A stretch of DNA of 64,000 nt. It comes from Knoellia sinensis KCTC 19936. GTDB lineage: Bacteria > Actinomycetota > Actinomycetes > Actinomycetales > Dermatophilaceae. The first letter of the stretch is position 1. Every line of letters begins with the position of its first letter. The DNA lies in NCBI RefSeq assembly GCF_000768705.1, contig NZ_AVPJ01000002.1, positions 1-64,000 of the forward strand, given 5' to 3'. The position numbers and the translations under genes are program-made. The notes beneath the pieces are model-generated. The model worked only from the letters and a program-made list of their open reading frames with translations, did not search any database and was not told the origin of the DNA. Of the stretch, positions 24,390 through 34,848 are shown piece after piece.

Positions 24390-27300
24390 CTAGAAGTCGA
24401 ACCGATCCCGCTGGCCGCGGAACCACTCCGCGGCCAGCGGGATCTGCCACGCATCGCAGAGTTCGAGAGCGCGCTCGGCATGCTCGGCGGCGGCTGCCCT
24501 GTCACCGACCGCAGCCGCTGCCTGGGCAAGGAACATGTCCACCGGACCCATCGCGTTGCCCGACCCGGCGGAGGCCGCTCGATCGGCGTAGGGCGCCATC
24601 CGTTCATGGGCCTCAGCCGCGATCGCGGGGTCGTCGAGCCAGAGACCGGCTTCACCGGCTGCGCACCAGTTGAGCATGCTGAACCAGTCGTCGCCGGTCA
24701 GGTCGATCGAGTGGCTTCGGCGGAAGGTCCGAGCTCGCTCGAGTTCGCCGGAGCGGGCCAACAACACGATCAGCGTGGACGTGGCCGGTAGCGGGCTCCG
24801 CTGGGCGAAGCCCTCGAGCTGGGGGACCACCTCAGCGGACCGACCCTGCCAGTGCCGCAAGGTCGTGAATGCCGCCGTGAGGGCGTCCTCGCTCTGTGTC
24901 AGCCGCATCTGCTGGTGCGCCGACGCGATGCTGGCGAGCAAGACCTCACATTCCTCGAACCGCCCGGCCATGGCCAACCACGGGAGGGTCAGGGAGTCGA
25001 TCACGATCAGCCCATAGGGGAGCCGTAGCCGGGTGGCTTCGTCGCGAGCCACCGCCGCGTGTTGCCACATCTCCTCGATCAGGCCCAGTTCGGCAGCCAC
25101 CACCGCGCACAACGCCGTCGTCACGACGTAGGCCCGCTCGTCACCCAACCGGTGTGCGAGGTGCATTGCCTCGGTGATGAGGGCATGACGTTCGACAGCC
25201 GTGGACGGTCGCCAGAGTGACGTGTAGGCCAGCTGACAGGCATCGAGGAGCAGGCCGTCGTCGCCGAGTCGCCGTGCCATCGCCATGCCCTCGTCGACCA
25301 ACTGGCGCCGCTCCTCGAAGGCCGAGCCGTGGTAGAGCTCCAGCGCGAGAGTGAGCAGCACGCGGCAGCGCAGCGGTCCGTCCGCATCAGGCAGGCGCTC
25401 CAGCGCTCGTCGCAAGCCGTCCACGATGACGGTGTTGACCGTGCCGTGGTGGGCCGACTGCCACAACGCCCCCACCGACGTCATGGTGCCGGCCTCTGCG
25501 AGCAGGTCGACGTCGTCGAGGAGGTCCGCGATGGCGATCATCTCCTCCGCCGTGGCGACCACGCCCTGCCAGTCGCCCGCCCAGCGTTGGGCCACAGCGA
25601 GGTCCACGAGGACGTCGTGGCGTTCGCGCGGACTGGCATCGGGGTCGTCGCTCATCACCATCAGGGCGCGTCGCAGCAGGTCGACAGCCTCCTCGTACGC
25701 GTTGAGGCGCCGGGCGACGGTGGCGGCTGCGACCGCAGCGGGCCAGGCGCGGCCGGCGTGGTCCGGACCGCCGGCCAGCCAGTGACGAGCGGCCTCCGTC
25801 TCACGGCCGCGCACGCCGTCCACCGCTGCCGCCACCCGAGCGTGGGCCCGCGCTCGCCGGGTCGGCGGCGTTGCCGAATACAGCGTGTCGCGGACGAGAG
25901 CGTGCCCGAACCGGTATCGCCCGTCGCCTTCGTCGCGCACCAGTCCGGCGGCGAGGGCGGTGTCGAGTTCGTCGAGCAGGTCGTCCTCGTCGATGTCCGA
26001 CGCTGTGACAACGGTGGTGAGGTCGAAGTGGCGGCCGACCACCGCAGCCCACTTCAGGGACTGCGTGGTGGTGTGGGGCAGTCGTTGCAGGCGGCGCACC
26101 ACCACGTCGTGAACCGCCGTGGGTGGGTGATCCTCGGTGAGCAGTGAGTGTAGGTCGCCGCCGTCGCGCGCCAACCGGGCGTACTCCACGAGGAAGAAAG
26201 GATTGCCGTCGGTGCGATCCCGCAGCGCGTTGGCCTCGGCGCGAGTGGGTGCCGTGCTGCTCACCGCTGCGACCACCTCGGACGACTGCTCCAGGGTGAG
26301 CCCCGCCAGGTCCAACCGGATGGCGAAGGCCCGGGCGAAAGCCTCGGCAACGTCGGCGAGTGCGTCGACCGGCTCCGGGTGCCCACGCCAGGTGGCAAGC
26401 ACCATGAGCCGGACGTCGTGCATCGACTCGGCGAGGAGACGGAGCGCCCTCAGCGTGGCGGCGTCTGCCCAATGGAGGTCTTCGAGGACGACGAGGAGAG
26501 GGCGGCCTGTGGCGACATCGCGCACGTCGTCGACGATGGCCGACCACCGCTGGAACTGGCCTCTTCCGTCATTGGATTCGTCGTCCGGCACGGAGCGACC
26601 CAGCGAGCGCAGGACCTGTTGCCACGCCCACAGGGGTGGGGCTCCGTCGTCCTGCGAGCAGCGCCCGACGGCTACCGTCACCCCGAGGTCGACGGCGAGG
26701 GACGCCAGTTCGGCCGCGAGCCGGCTCTTGCCGATTCCGGGATCGCCCACGAGAGCCGCGAGAGCGGGAGTGCCCGCCACAGATTCCTTCAGTGCCGACT
26801 CCAACGTCGTGAGCTGGTCGGCGCGGCCGACGAGAGGCCAGTCCGGGAGTCGTGGCTGATACGACGTGATCGGAGGGGGTGGGGACACAGGGGAGGTCGT
26901 GACCGGGGTCGACGGGGTCGATGGGGCGGGCTGCCACAACAGGCTGGCGTCCTGTCGGAGGACGAGGGCCTGAAGGTCGCGGAGTTCGGCGCTGGGCTCG
27001 AGCCCGAGTTCGTCGGCGAGGACATCACGCACCTCACGCAGCGAGTCGAGGGCGTCCGCCTGCCGTCCGGAGCGCGTGAGGGCCAGCGCCCGCAGACCCC
27101 ACAGCCGTTCCCTCAGTGGATAGGTCGCGGTGAGTGCCTCGAGTTCCGCGGCCACGGTCGCATGCTCGCCGAGTTCGAGCGCGGCAATCGCACGGTCCTC
27201 GAGGGCGACGGTGCGCAACTCCTCGAGGCGGGCCCGTTCGGCGACCGCGTCGGGCGCATCGTCGAGGTCGACGTAGGGCTTCCCTCGCCAGAGACCCAGC

Positions 27301-27734
27301 GCGCCATCGAGATCGGCCACCACCCCGCGCAATTCGTCGTGGGTGAGGCCGCGCGGCGTGTGCAGTTGTGACACCTGCCCGAGGCGGCGGTGGCTGCGAC
27401 TCACGGTCCGGTCGAACCGGGCGGCATCGAGGTCATCCTCGGCAACGCGCAGTGCGTATCCCGGGGAGACCGTCACGAGGACGGTCGACGGGGCCCGCGC
27501 AGGACGGTCCGGTTCCAGGGCCCGCCGAAGTCCGGCAACGTAGGCCTGGAGCGTCCCGTTGACGCCGGGGGGAGGCTGGTCGGACCACAACAGGTCGACG
27601 ATCGCATCGACCGAGACAGGGCGGCCGTGATGCATCGCGAGTGCGGCGACGAGCGCGCGCTGCTTGCGCGTGCCCAGGTCGACCGGCTGGTCCCCGGCGA
27701 ACGCCTCAACCGAGCCGAGGACACCCACTCTCAC
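24390..27734 (-). CDS. SARP-type regulator with AAA ATPase and TPR-like domains (AfsR/LuxR-large architecture)
   Basis: A 1114-aa protein. The N terminus is an OmpR-like DNA-binding domain (residues 1-95, LGTRKQRALVAALAMHHGRPVSVDAIVDLLW), then a bacterial transcriptional activator domain (about 110-260, LEELRTVALEDRAIAALELGEHATV). After a Pro-rich linker (270-295) comes an AAA-type NTPase with Walker A GDPGIGKS at 330-337 and Walker B LLVVLEDLHWAD ending near 421, and then about 500 residues of helical, TPR-like repeats. Such proteins activate secondary metabolism or stress genes and bind heptameric direct repeats. The start is GTG 27734, 6 nt after TAGGCT (27741-27746). It is convergent with the MMPL gene. 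Confidence 0.88.
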   Translation of the reverse strand: MRVGVLGSVEAFAGDQPVDLGTRKQRALVAALAMHHGRPVSVDAIVDLLWSDQPPPGVNGTLQAYVAGLRRALEPDRPARAPSTVLVTVSPGYALRVAEDDLDAARFDRTVSRSHRRLGQVSQLHTPRGLTHDELRGVVADLDGALGLWRGKPYVDLDDAPDAVAERARLEELRTVALEDRAIAALELGEHATVAAELEALTATYPLRERLWGLRALALTRSGRQADALDSLREVRDVLADELGLEPSAELRDLQALVLRQDASLLWQPAPSTPSTPVTTSPVSPPPPITSYQPRLPDWPLVGRADQLTTLESALKESVAGTPALAALVGDPGIGKSRLAAELASLAVDLGVTVAVGRCSQDDGAPPLWAWQQVLRSLGRSVPDDESNDGRGQFQRWSAIVDDVRDVATGRPLLVVLEDLHWADAATLRALRLLAESMHDVRLMVLATWRGHPEPVDALADVAEAFARAFAIRLDLAGLTLEQSSEVVAAVSSTAPTRAEANALRDRTDGNPFFLVEYARLARDGGDLHSLLTEDHPPTAVHDVVVRRLQRLPHTTTQSLKWAAVVGRHFDLTTVVTASDIDEDDLLDELDTALAAGLVRDEGDGRYRFGHALVRDTLYSATPPTRRARAHARVAAAVDGVRGRETEAARHWLAGGPDHAGRAWPAAVAAATVARRLNAYEEAVDLLRRALMVMSDDPDASPRERHDVLVDLAVAQRWAGDWQGVVATAEEMIAIADLLDDVDLLAEAGTMTSVGALWQSAHHGTVNTVIVDGLRRALERLPDADGPLRCRVLLTLALELYHGSAFEERRQLVDEGMAMARRLGDDGLLLDACQLAYTSLWRPSTAVERHALITEAMHLAHRLGDERAYVVTTALCAVVAAELGLIEEMWQHAAVARDEATRLRLPYGLIVIDSLTLPWLAMAGRFEECEVLLASIASAHQQMRLTQSEDALTAAFTTLRHWQGRSAEVVPQLEGFAQRSPLPATSTLIVLLARSGELERARTFRRSHSIDLTGDDWFSMLNWCAAGEAGLWLDDPAIAAEAHERMAPYADRAASAGSGNAMGPVDMFLAQAAAAVGDRAAAAEHAERALELCDAWQIPLAAEWFRGQRDRFDF

Positions 27735-27797
27735 GCTTGAAGCCTACGTGGGACGGAGGTCTCGGACCTGCGCTTTGCTCCGGACCCCAGACGCGGG

Positions 27798-29888
<2,091 letters not shown>

Positions 29889-29926
29889 GGCTGGAGTCTG
29901 TCAGAGCGGGGTGCGACGGTGGGTTC

Positions 29927-30955
29927 ATGCTCATCCACGCCGATGCCGATGCGTTCTTCGCGTCGGTCGAGCAACGCGACTTCCCGCACCTGCGCGGCCG
30001 GCCCATGGTCGTCGGTCCGCAGGTGGTCGCCTGTGCGAGCTACGAGGCCCGAGCGCTCGGCGTTCATGCCGGTATGCCGTTGCGCCAGGCCCTGCGTCGC
30101 TGGCCCGATCTCGTCGTGGCCGAGTTCCGGGGCGACGTCTACGAGTCGGTGAGTGCCGACCTGATGGCGCTCTTCCGCGACGTCACACCGCTCGTCGAAC
30201 CCGGGTCCATGGAGGAGGCGTTCCTCGACGTCTCCGCACTCGACGGAGGCTCGGTCGAGGAGGCGGGGCGGATTGCCGCCGACCTGCGCGCGCGGGCCCG
30301 GCGCGATCTTGGCCTCCCCGTGTCGGCGGGCGTCGCCCGCGCCAAACTCTTCGCCAAGCTCGCGAGTCGTCGAGCCAAACCCGACGGGCTCTTCGTCGTC
30401 GATGCCGAGACCGAGGCGCGAGTGCGTCCCCGTCTTCCCGTCTCCGACCTCTGGGGTGTCGGGCCTGCCAGCACGACCAAGCTCCACGACGCCGGGGTCC
30501 GCTACGTCGCGGACCTCGCCGGCTGGACGGTCGACACGCTCGTCGACCGGCGCATCACCAAAGCCATGGCGCGCAACCTCATAGCCATCCGCGACGGTGT
30601 CGACGACGCCACGATCAAGCTGCCCGGGCCCCGCAAGTCGATCTCCTCGACTCGGTCCCTGGGTCGTGCCACGAGGCAGCGCTCCGTCGTTGAGAATGCG
30701 TTGCGGGACAACGTCATCCGCGCGATGGACCGTCTCGGTGACGACCCACGAGCTCCCACCCGGATCGACGTCCATCTGCGCTACGACGATCAGCACGCCA
30801 TCATCCAGCCCGGCTCACTGGACCAGCCGACTCGCGACGTCACCACGCTGGTGGGTGCGGCGCTCGCAGCGCTGGAGCGGACGGCATACGAGGAGGACGG
30901 CAGGGGAGTCGCGATGGTGGGGGTGGCCTTCGCGCTGCCCGCCCCGCCAGCGTGA
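29927..30955 (+). CDS. dinB: Y-family DNA polymerase IV
   Basis: The 342-aa protein has the Y-family palm and finger motifs: the first metal-binding aspartate in LIHADADAFFASVE and the steric region VVGPQVVACASYEARALGV. The second catalytic pair lies in GSMEEAFLDV (E96, E97) where most family members have S-x-D-E-A; the first carboxylate is glutamate here. The thumb HhH (DLWGVGPASTTKL) and the little-finger domain (ISSTRSLGR) complete it. It performs translesion synthesis. There is no beta-clamp motif of obvious type at the C-terminal end (FALPAPPA). GACGGT at 29915-29920 lies 6 nt before ATG 29927. Confidence 0.88.
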   Translation: MLIHADADAFFASVEQRDFPHLRGRPMVVGPQVVACASYEARALGVHAGMPLRQALRRWPDLVVAEFRGDVYESVSADLMALFRDVTPLVEPGSMEEAFLDVSALDGGSVEEAGRIAADLRARARRDLGLPVSAGVARAKLFAKLASRRAKPDGLFVVDAETEARVRPRLPVSDLWGVGPASTTKLHDAGVRYVADLAGWTVDTLVDRRITKAMARNLIAIRDGVDDATIKLPGPRKSISSTRSLGRATRQRSVVENALRDNVIRAMDRLGDDPRAPTRIDVHLRYDDQHAIIQPGSLDQPTRDVTTLVGAALAALERTAYEEDGRGVAMVGVAFALPAPPA

Positions 30956-30986
30956 CTGCTGCCGCCGGTAGTGAATGCTTGCGCCC

Positions 30987-32156
30987 ATGCGCTCGAGGAG
31001 ACACCCGTATGCCGTCCGCGCGGCTGTCCTGGTGGCCTCACTGGCGCTCGGCGGCTGTTCGATCCTGCCGGGAAGCGGATCGGGCGACGACTCGGAAGGT
31101 GAGCGGGCGGCATACGAGCTGTCGGTCGACTGCCCGGCGCCCCCGGAGGCGGGCACGATCCGCCCGACCGTTGCGCAGTTGAACTCCGTTCTGGCAGAGG
31201 CAGACCTGCCGCACTGGCAGGCGGCTGACATCGGTGCGAGCGCGCACCTGAGCGACGGGCGCTTCGTCTGGGTCTTCGGTGACACCATCCGTCGCCGCGG
31301 GATCGCTCCAGGCATGGTCGCCAATTCGATGCTCATCACCTCGGGACTCTGCGTCAGCCAGCTCATGTCGGCATCGCGTGGGCCGATCGTCCCCGACGTG
31401 TCGCCGGGGACGGTCCGCTGGCCGATGTCCGTGGCGCTCATCAGGGACGACGGCGTCGAGAAGATCGTGGTCTTCACGGCGCGGATCCGTCGCGGCAGCG
31501 GCGACGACGTGTGGGGCTTCCGCTATCTCGGGTCGGACGCGGTGACGTTCTCCGTCGAACCGGGAGAGGCCCCCCAACTCGACGACATCCTGCCGCTGAC
31601 CCCCGACGTGGACAGCGCAACCCAGATCAACTGGGGGTCGGCCTCGATGGTGCACGACGGTCACATCTATGTCTACGGGACCGAACTCCCTGCAGGGATG
31701 GCGTTCGGTCGCTCCCTGCGGGTCGGCCGGAGCTCGCTCGCCGATCCCACCGACAAGCGCACGTGGCAGTTCTGGAACGGCGCGACCTGGCAGGCGGACC
31801 CGGGCAAGGCGACTCCGATCATCCCGGCGGAGGGCGGTGTCTCGCAGACGCTCTCCGTGGACGAGATCGACGGGACCTTCGTCGCCGTGTCCAAGAAGGA
31901 CGGCGACCTCGGATCCACCGTCGCGACGTGGACGTCGGCCTCGCCGGTCGGGCCGTGGAAGGTCAGCGCTGCGCTCGAGGCGCCGTTCCTCACCGGGAAG
32001 GACGAGTTCGCCTACGCGCCGCTGGCCCACCCAGAGGTGCCTCTCGCGAACGGCAAGCTCGTCGTGTCGATCTCACGCAACACCACCGACCTGGCGCGGC
32101 TGCGGCAGAACCCGGTGATCGGCCGACCGAGGTTCGCCGAGATCGACCGCCCCTGA
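30987..32156 (+). CDS. DUF4185-like secreted lipoprotein
   Basis: The 389-aa product has a lipoprotein signal peptide: a basic n-region (MRSRRHPYAVR), a hydrophobic core and the lipobox LGGC with the lipid-anchored cysteine at residue 24. The rest is beta-rich and resembles DUF4185 proteins: FVWVFGDTIRR near residue 95, then PMSVALIRDD, SASMVHDGHIYVYGTE and related blade-like strands, suggesting a five-bladed propeller-type fold. Function is unknown. The start could also be ATG 30975, but AATGCT at 30974-30979 ends 7 nt before 30987, matching the leaderless spacing seen elsewhere. Confidence 0.7.
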   Translation: MRSRRHPYAVRAAVLVASLALGGCSILPGSGSGDDSEGERAAYELSVDCPAPPEAGTIRPTVAQLNSVLAEADLPHWQAADIGASAHLSDGRFVWVFGDTIRRRGIAPGMVANSMLITSGLCVSQLMSASRGPIVPDVSPGTVRWPMSVALIRDDGVEKIVVFTARIRRGSGDDVWGFRYLGSDAVTFSVEPGEAPQLDDILPLTPDVDSATQINWGSASMVHDGHIYVYGTELPAGMAFGRSLRVGRSSLADPTDKRTWQFWNGATWQADPGKATPIIPAEGGVSQTLSVDEIDGTFVAVSKKDGDLGSTVATWTSASPVGPWKVSAALEAPFLTGKDEFAYAPLAHPEVPLANGKLVVSISRNTTDLARLRQNPVIGRPRFAEIDRP

Positions 32157-32163
32157 AGCGCCG

Positions 32164-32223
32164 ACTGATTGCCCCGCGCTGCACGTGCTCGCTGCGCTCG
32201 CCGTGCAGCGCGGGGCAATCAGT
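32164..32223. repeat. 22-bp-arm perfect palindrome between convergent genes (family D)
   Basis: The left arm starts ACTGATTGCCCCGCGCTGCA at 32164; the right arm 32202-32223 is its exact reverse complement (22 bp), with a 16-nt loop. It is located 7 bp after one stop and 7 bp before the other, so it is a strong bidirectional terminator candidate. I see no second copy in the window. Confidence 0.85.
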
Positions 32224-32229
32224 GGGGTG

Positions 32230-33195
32230 TCAGGGGGTGAGGAGGATCTTGCCGGTGGCGCGGCGCTCGTCGATGTCGCGCAACGCCACCGATACCTCGT
32301 CGAGGGAGCGCACCGACCCGATGACCGGGTCGAGCCGACCCGACTCGAGCAGGGGCACGAGCTCGTCCCACTGACGGCGCACGAATCCGGGCCGACCCAT
32401 CCAGTACCCGCCCCACGCGACGCCGACCACATCGAGGTTGTTGAGCAGCAACCGGTTGACCTTGACCTCGGGGATCGCTCCAGCCGTGAACCCGATGACG
32501 AGCAGCCGCCCCAGGGGAGCCAGCGAACGCAGCGAGTCCGTGAAGCGATCACCACCGACGGGGTCGACCACGACATCGACACCATGACCCGCCGTGAGGT
32601 CGGCCACCGAGTCCTTGAAGCCGTCCACCAGGACGACCTCATCTGCCCCGGCCGACCGTGCAACGTCCGCCTTCCCGGAATCGGAGACGACGGCATACAC
32701 GGTGGCGCCCCACGCCTTCGCGAGCTGGATCGCCGCCGTGCCGATGCCACCGGCGGCTCCGTGGACGAGGACCTTCTCGCCCTTGGCGAGCCGCCCGCGG
32801 GTCTTCAGCGCGAAGTGGCAGGTGAGGTAGTTCATCGGCAGGGAGGCGCCCTGGTCGAACGTCACGCCGTCCGGCAGCGGGAAGACGAGCTCCGGGTCGC
32901 ACACGACCTGCTCCGCGAACCCACCCAGGAACGGGAAGGCCGCCACGCGGTCGCCCACCTCGAGGCCACTCCCGGCGGGCGCCACCCGGACGAATCCGGC
33001 GACCTCGGATCCCGGGACGAAGGGGACCGGCGGCTTGATCTGGTATTCACCGCGGGTGAGCAACACGTCAGGGAAAGACACTCCCGCTGCCGCCACGTCG
33101 ATGAGCACCTGACCCTCCGGCACGTCGGGAGTGGGGACGTCGACGACCTCGATCGCATCGGGTCCGTCGAGGCGGGTCACGAGAGCAGCGCGCAT
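32230..33195 (-). CDS. NADPH:quinone oxidoreductase (MDR/zeta-crystallin type)
   Basis: The 321-aa protein is a zinc-free medium-chain dehydrogenase. The N-terminal catalytic domain has GVSFPDVLLTRGEYQIKPPVPFVPGSEVAG (near residues 37-66), which is the quinone-oxidoreductase block. The NADPH-binding Rossmann fold shows VLVHGAAGGIGTAAIQLAKAWGA near residues 140-165. It lacks the cysteine cluster of zinc alcohol dehydrogenases. It would reduce quinones or conjugated carbonyls. TAGGAT at 33203-33208 ends 7 nt before ATG 33195 and there is no Shine-Dalgarno sequence, giving a leaderless transcript. Confidence 0.88.
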   Translation of the reverse strand: MRAALVTRLDGPDAIEVVDVPTPDVPEGQVLIDVAAAGVSFPDVLLTRGEYQIKPPVPFVPGSEVAGFVRVAPAGSGLEVGDRVAAFPFLGGFAEQVVCDPELVFPLPDGVTFDQGASLPMNYLTCHFALKTRGRLAKGEKVLVHGAAGGIGTAAIQLAKAWGATVYAVVSDSGKADVARSAGADEVVLVDGFKDSVADLTAGHGVDVVVDPVGGDRFTDSLRSLAPLGRLLVIGFTAGAIPEVKVNRLLLNNLDVVGVAWGGYWMGRPGFVRRQWDELVPLLESGRLDPVIGSVRSLDEVSVALRDIDERRATGKILLTP

Positions 33196-33270
33196 GCCCG
33201 TGATCCTAGGAGGCCGACGCTGGGCGGGCACGACCCTGACGAGGACTGGGCACGAGCACAGACATGACAA

Positions 33271-33301
33271 AGACCCGTCGTCAGCCGGGGGCGACGGGTC
33301 T
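33271..33301. terminator. terminator after the small secreted-protein gene
   Basis: AGACCCGTCG and CGACGGGTCT form a perfect 10-bp stem with an 11-nt loop. It lies 32 bp downstream of the stop at 33333 on the minus strand and ahead of the quinone oxidoreductase start. Confidence 0.75.
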
Positions 33302-33332
33302 CTGCCGGTCCTGGGGCGAGCTCAGTCGTGGC

Positions 33333-33743
33333 TCAGTCGCAGGGCGTTGCCGCCGCGGCGCCCATCCACACGTCAAGCATCTCGAAGGCCAGCGGCGATT
33401 CCTCCAAGTCCTCGAGGCCCTTGCCGTTGCCACGGTTCGGGTTGTTGCTGCCCTCGCCGATGACCTTCTTCATCGAGATCTTGATGCCGACGGGCAGACG
33501 GTCCGCCCGGAGCGCTGCGTAGCCCGCGTCCACCTGAGCGTCGCACTCGGCGGCGAAACCGAAGATCTCGGCCGCCCCATCCTCGGCCGAGACCACGAGC
33601 CAGTTGGCGGAGGCGGGTCCGTTGAGTGAGTACATCGGGATGAAGCAGTGGTGTGCAGACGCGGCGCCCACGCCCAGACCGAGGGCAGCGACACCGCCAA
33701 CGGTGCTCAGCAGGGCGCGTCGGCCCCATCGGGACATGCTCAT
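33333..33743 (-). CDS. small secreted protein of unknown function
   Basis: The 136-aa product begins with MSMSRWGRRALLSTVGGVAA, followed by a hydrophobic stretch and a likely cleavage site after ASA near residue 30. The GRRALL segment resembles a weak twin-arginine motif, so Sec or Tat export are both possible. The mature part of about 105 residues starts HHCFIPMYSLNG and contains three cysteines, suggesting one disulfide plus one free residue. I do not recognise the family. ATG 33743 has a strong Shine-Dalgarno AGGAGGAAACC. A palindrome TGGTCGCGCCC/GGGCGCGACCA (33761-33787) lies 18 bp upstream and may be an operator or leader hairpin. Confidence 0.65.
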   Translation of the reverse strand: MSMSRWGRRALLSTVGGVAALGLGVGAASAHHCFIPMYSLNGPASANWLVVSAEDGAAEIFGFAAECDAQVDAGYAALRADRLPVGIKISMKKVIGEGSNNPNRGNGKGLEDLEESPLAFEMLDVWMGAAAATPCD

Positions 33744-33760
33744 GGTTTCCTCCTGCGTAG

Positions 33761-33787
33761 TGGTCGCGCCCCCTCCGGGCGCGACCA
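33761..33787. promoter_or_regulatory. perfect palindrome in the 5' region of the secreted-protein gene
   Basis: TGGTCGCGCCC (33761-33771) and GGGCGCGACCA (33777-33787), 11-bp arms with a 5-nt loop, 18 bp before the start codon and upstream of its Shine-Dalgarno sequence. It could form a hairpin in the leader or bind a regulator. Confidence 0.4.
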
Positions 33788-33875
33788 TTACGACGCTAGG
33801 TCCGGCACGCAGTCGTCCGCCTCGGGTTTCGCCGATCTGCTCATGAAACCTGCTCATGGGTGATGAGATTGATTC

Positions 33876-34823
33876 ATGAACCTCGAGCAGGTTCGCGCCC
33901 TGGCCGCCATCGTCGACACCGGCAGTTTCGAGTTGGCGGCGCGAACGCTGCACCTCACGCCCTCGGCGATCAGCCAGCGCATCCGCACGCTCGAGTCGAG
34001 CGTCGGACAGGTCGTCGTGCGGCGGGGGCAGCCGTGCACCCCCACGGAGGCAGGCGCGGTTCTCGTGCGGCTGGCTCGCCAGGTGGAGCTGCTCGAAGAG
34101 GAGTCCAAGGATCACCTCGGAGTCGCCCGCACTGCCCCTGCGGTGTTGCGAGTGGCGATCAACGCGGACTCGCTCGACACCTGGCTCGTGCCGCTGCTCG
34201 AGTGTGCGTCGGGGTGGGAGGACACCCGCCTCAACTTCGTCATTGCCGACGAGGACCACACGTTGGCTCTCCTGCGGGACGGGAGGGTCAGTGCCGCCGT
34301 GTCGACGGACGTGCGGCCCGTCCCGGGGTGCAGGACCTTCCCCCTCGGCGTGATGCGCTACCTCGCCGTGGCGGCGAAGGGACTGGCGCACCGCTTCCAC
34401 CTGGCCGACGGCGGGGTCGACTGGGCGGGACTGCCCGCGCTCCGCTACGACGAGCGTGACGACCTGCTCGAGCAGTTCCTCGCCGCTCGGGGCCTCGAGT
34501 CGGCAAGCCCACCGTCGCAGATTCCGTCGGCGCCGGGGCTGCGCTCCGCTCTGGGCGCCGGGTTGGGCTGGTTGCTCGCCCCCGAGGTGACAGTCGCCGA
34601 AGACGTGGAGAAGGGAAATCTGGTCACCCTGGGCGGGGCGGACGACGTCGCCGACGTGTCCCTCCACTGGCACGTCTGGAAGGTGGATTCCCACCGGATC
34701 GACCGCCTCAACGACGCGATCACCCACGCGGCCCGCGTGGGTTTGCGCCCCCTGGTCGAGGCGGCTGTCGACACGCGGCACCTCCGCACTCGCCCGCTCG
34801 TCGGCACCCGTCCGGGAATGTGA
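33876..34823 (+). CDS. LysR-family regulator of the ArgP/LysG type
   Basis: The 315-aa protein has the LysG/IciA N terminus: MNLEQVRALAAIVDTGSFEL, then AARTLHLTPSAISQRIRTLESSVGQVVVRRGQPCTPTEAG. This sequence, with a P at the start of the wing, defines the ArgP/LysG branch, which controls export of basic amino acids. The usual lysE partner is absent; instead an MFS exporter gene follows 25 bp downstream, in the same direction. TGAGAT lies 6 nt before ATG 33876. TCATGA palindromes at 33841 and 33873 flank the promoter and could be its own operator. Confidence 0.85.
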   Translation: MNLEQVRALAAIVDTGSFELAARTLHLTPSAISQRIRTLESSVGQVVVRRGQPCTPTEAGAVLVRLARQVELLEEESKDHLGVARTAPAVLRVAINADSLDTWLVPLLECASGWEDTRLNFVIADEDHTLALLRDGRVSAAVSTDVRPVPGCRTFPLGVMRYLAVAAKGLAHRFHLADGGVDWAGLPALRYDERDDLLEQFLAARGLESASPPSQIPSAPGLRSALGAGLGWLLAPEVTVAEDVEKGNLVTLGGADDVADVSLHWHVWKVDSHRIDRLNDAITHAARVGLRPLVEAAVDTRHLRTRPLVGTRPGM

Positions 34824-34848
34824 CGGCCCTCCAGCGGATTGTTCTTCT

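Noticed and set aside
33876-34823. LysG paired with a lysine exporter
   Set aside because: The ArgP/LysG-like regulator has no lysE neighbour; the adjacent transporter is an AraJ-type MFS protein, so its ligand cannot be assumed to be lysine.
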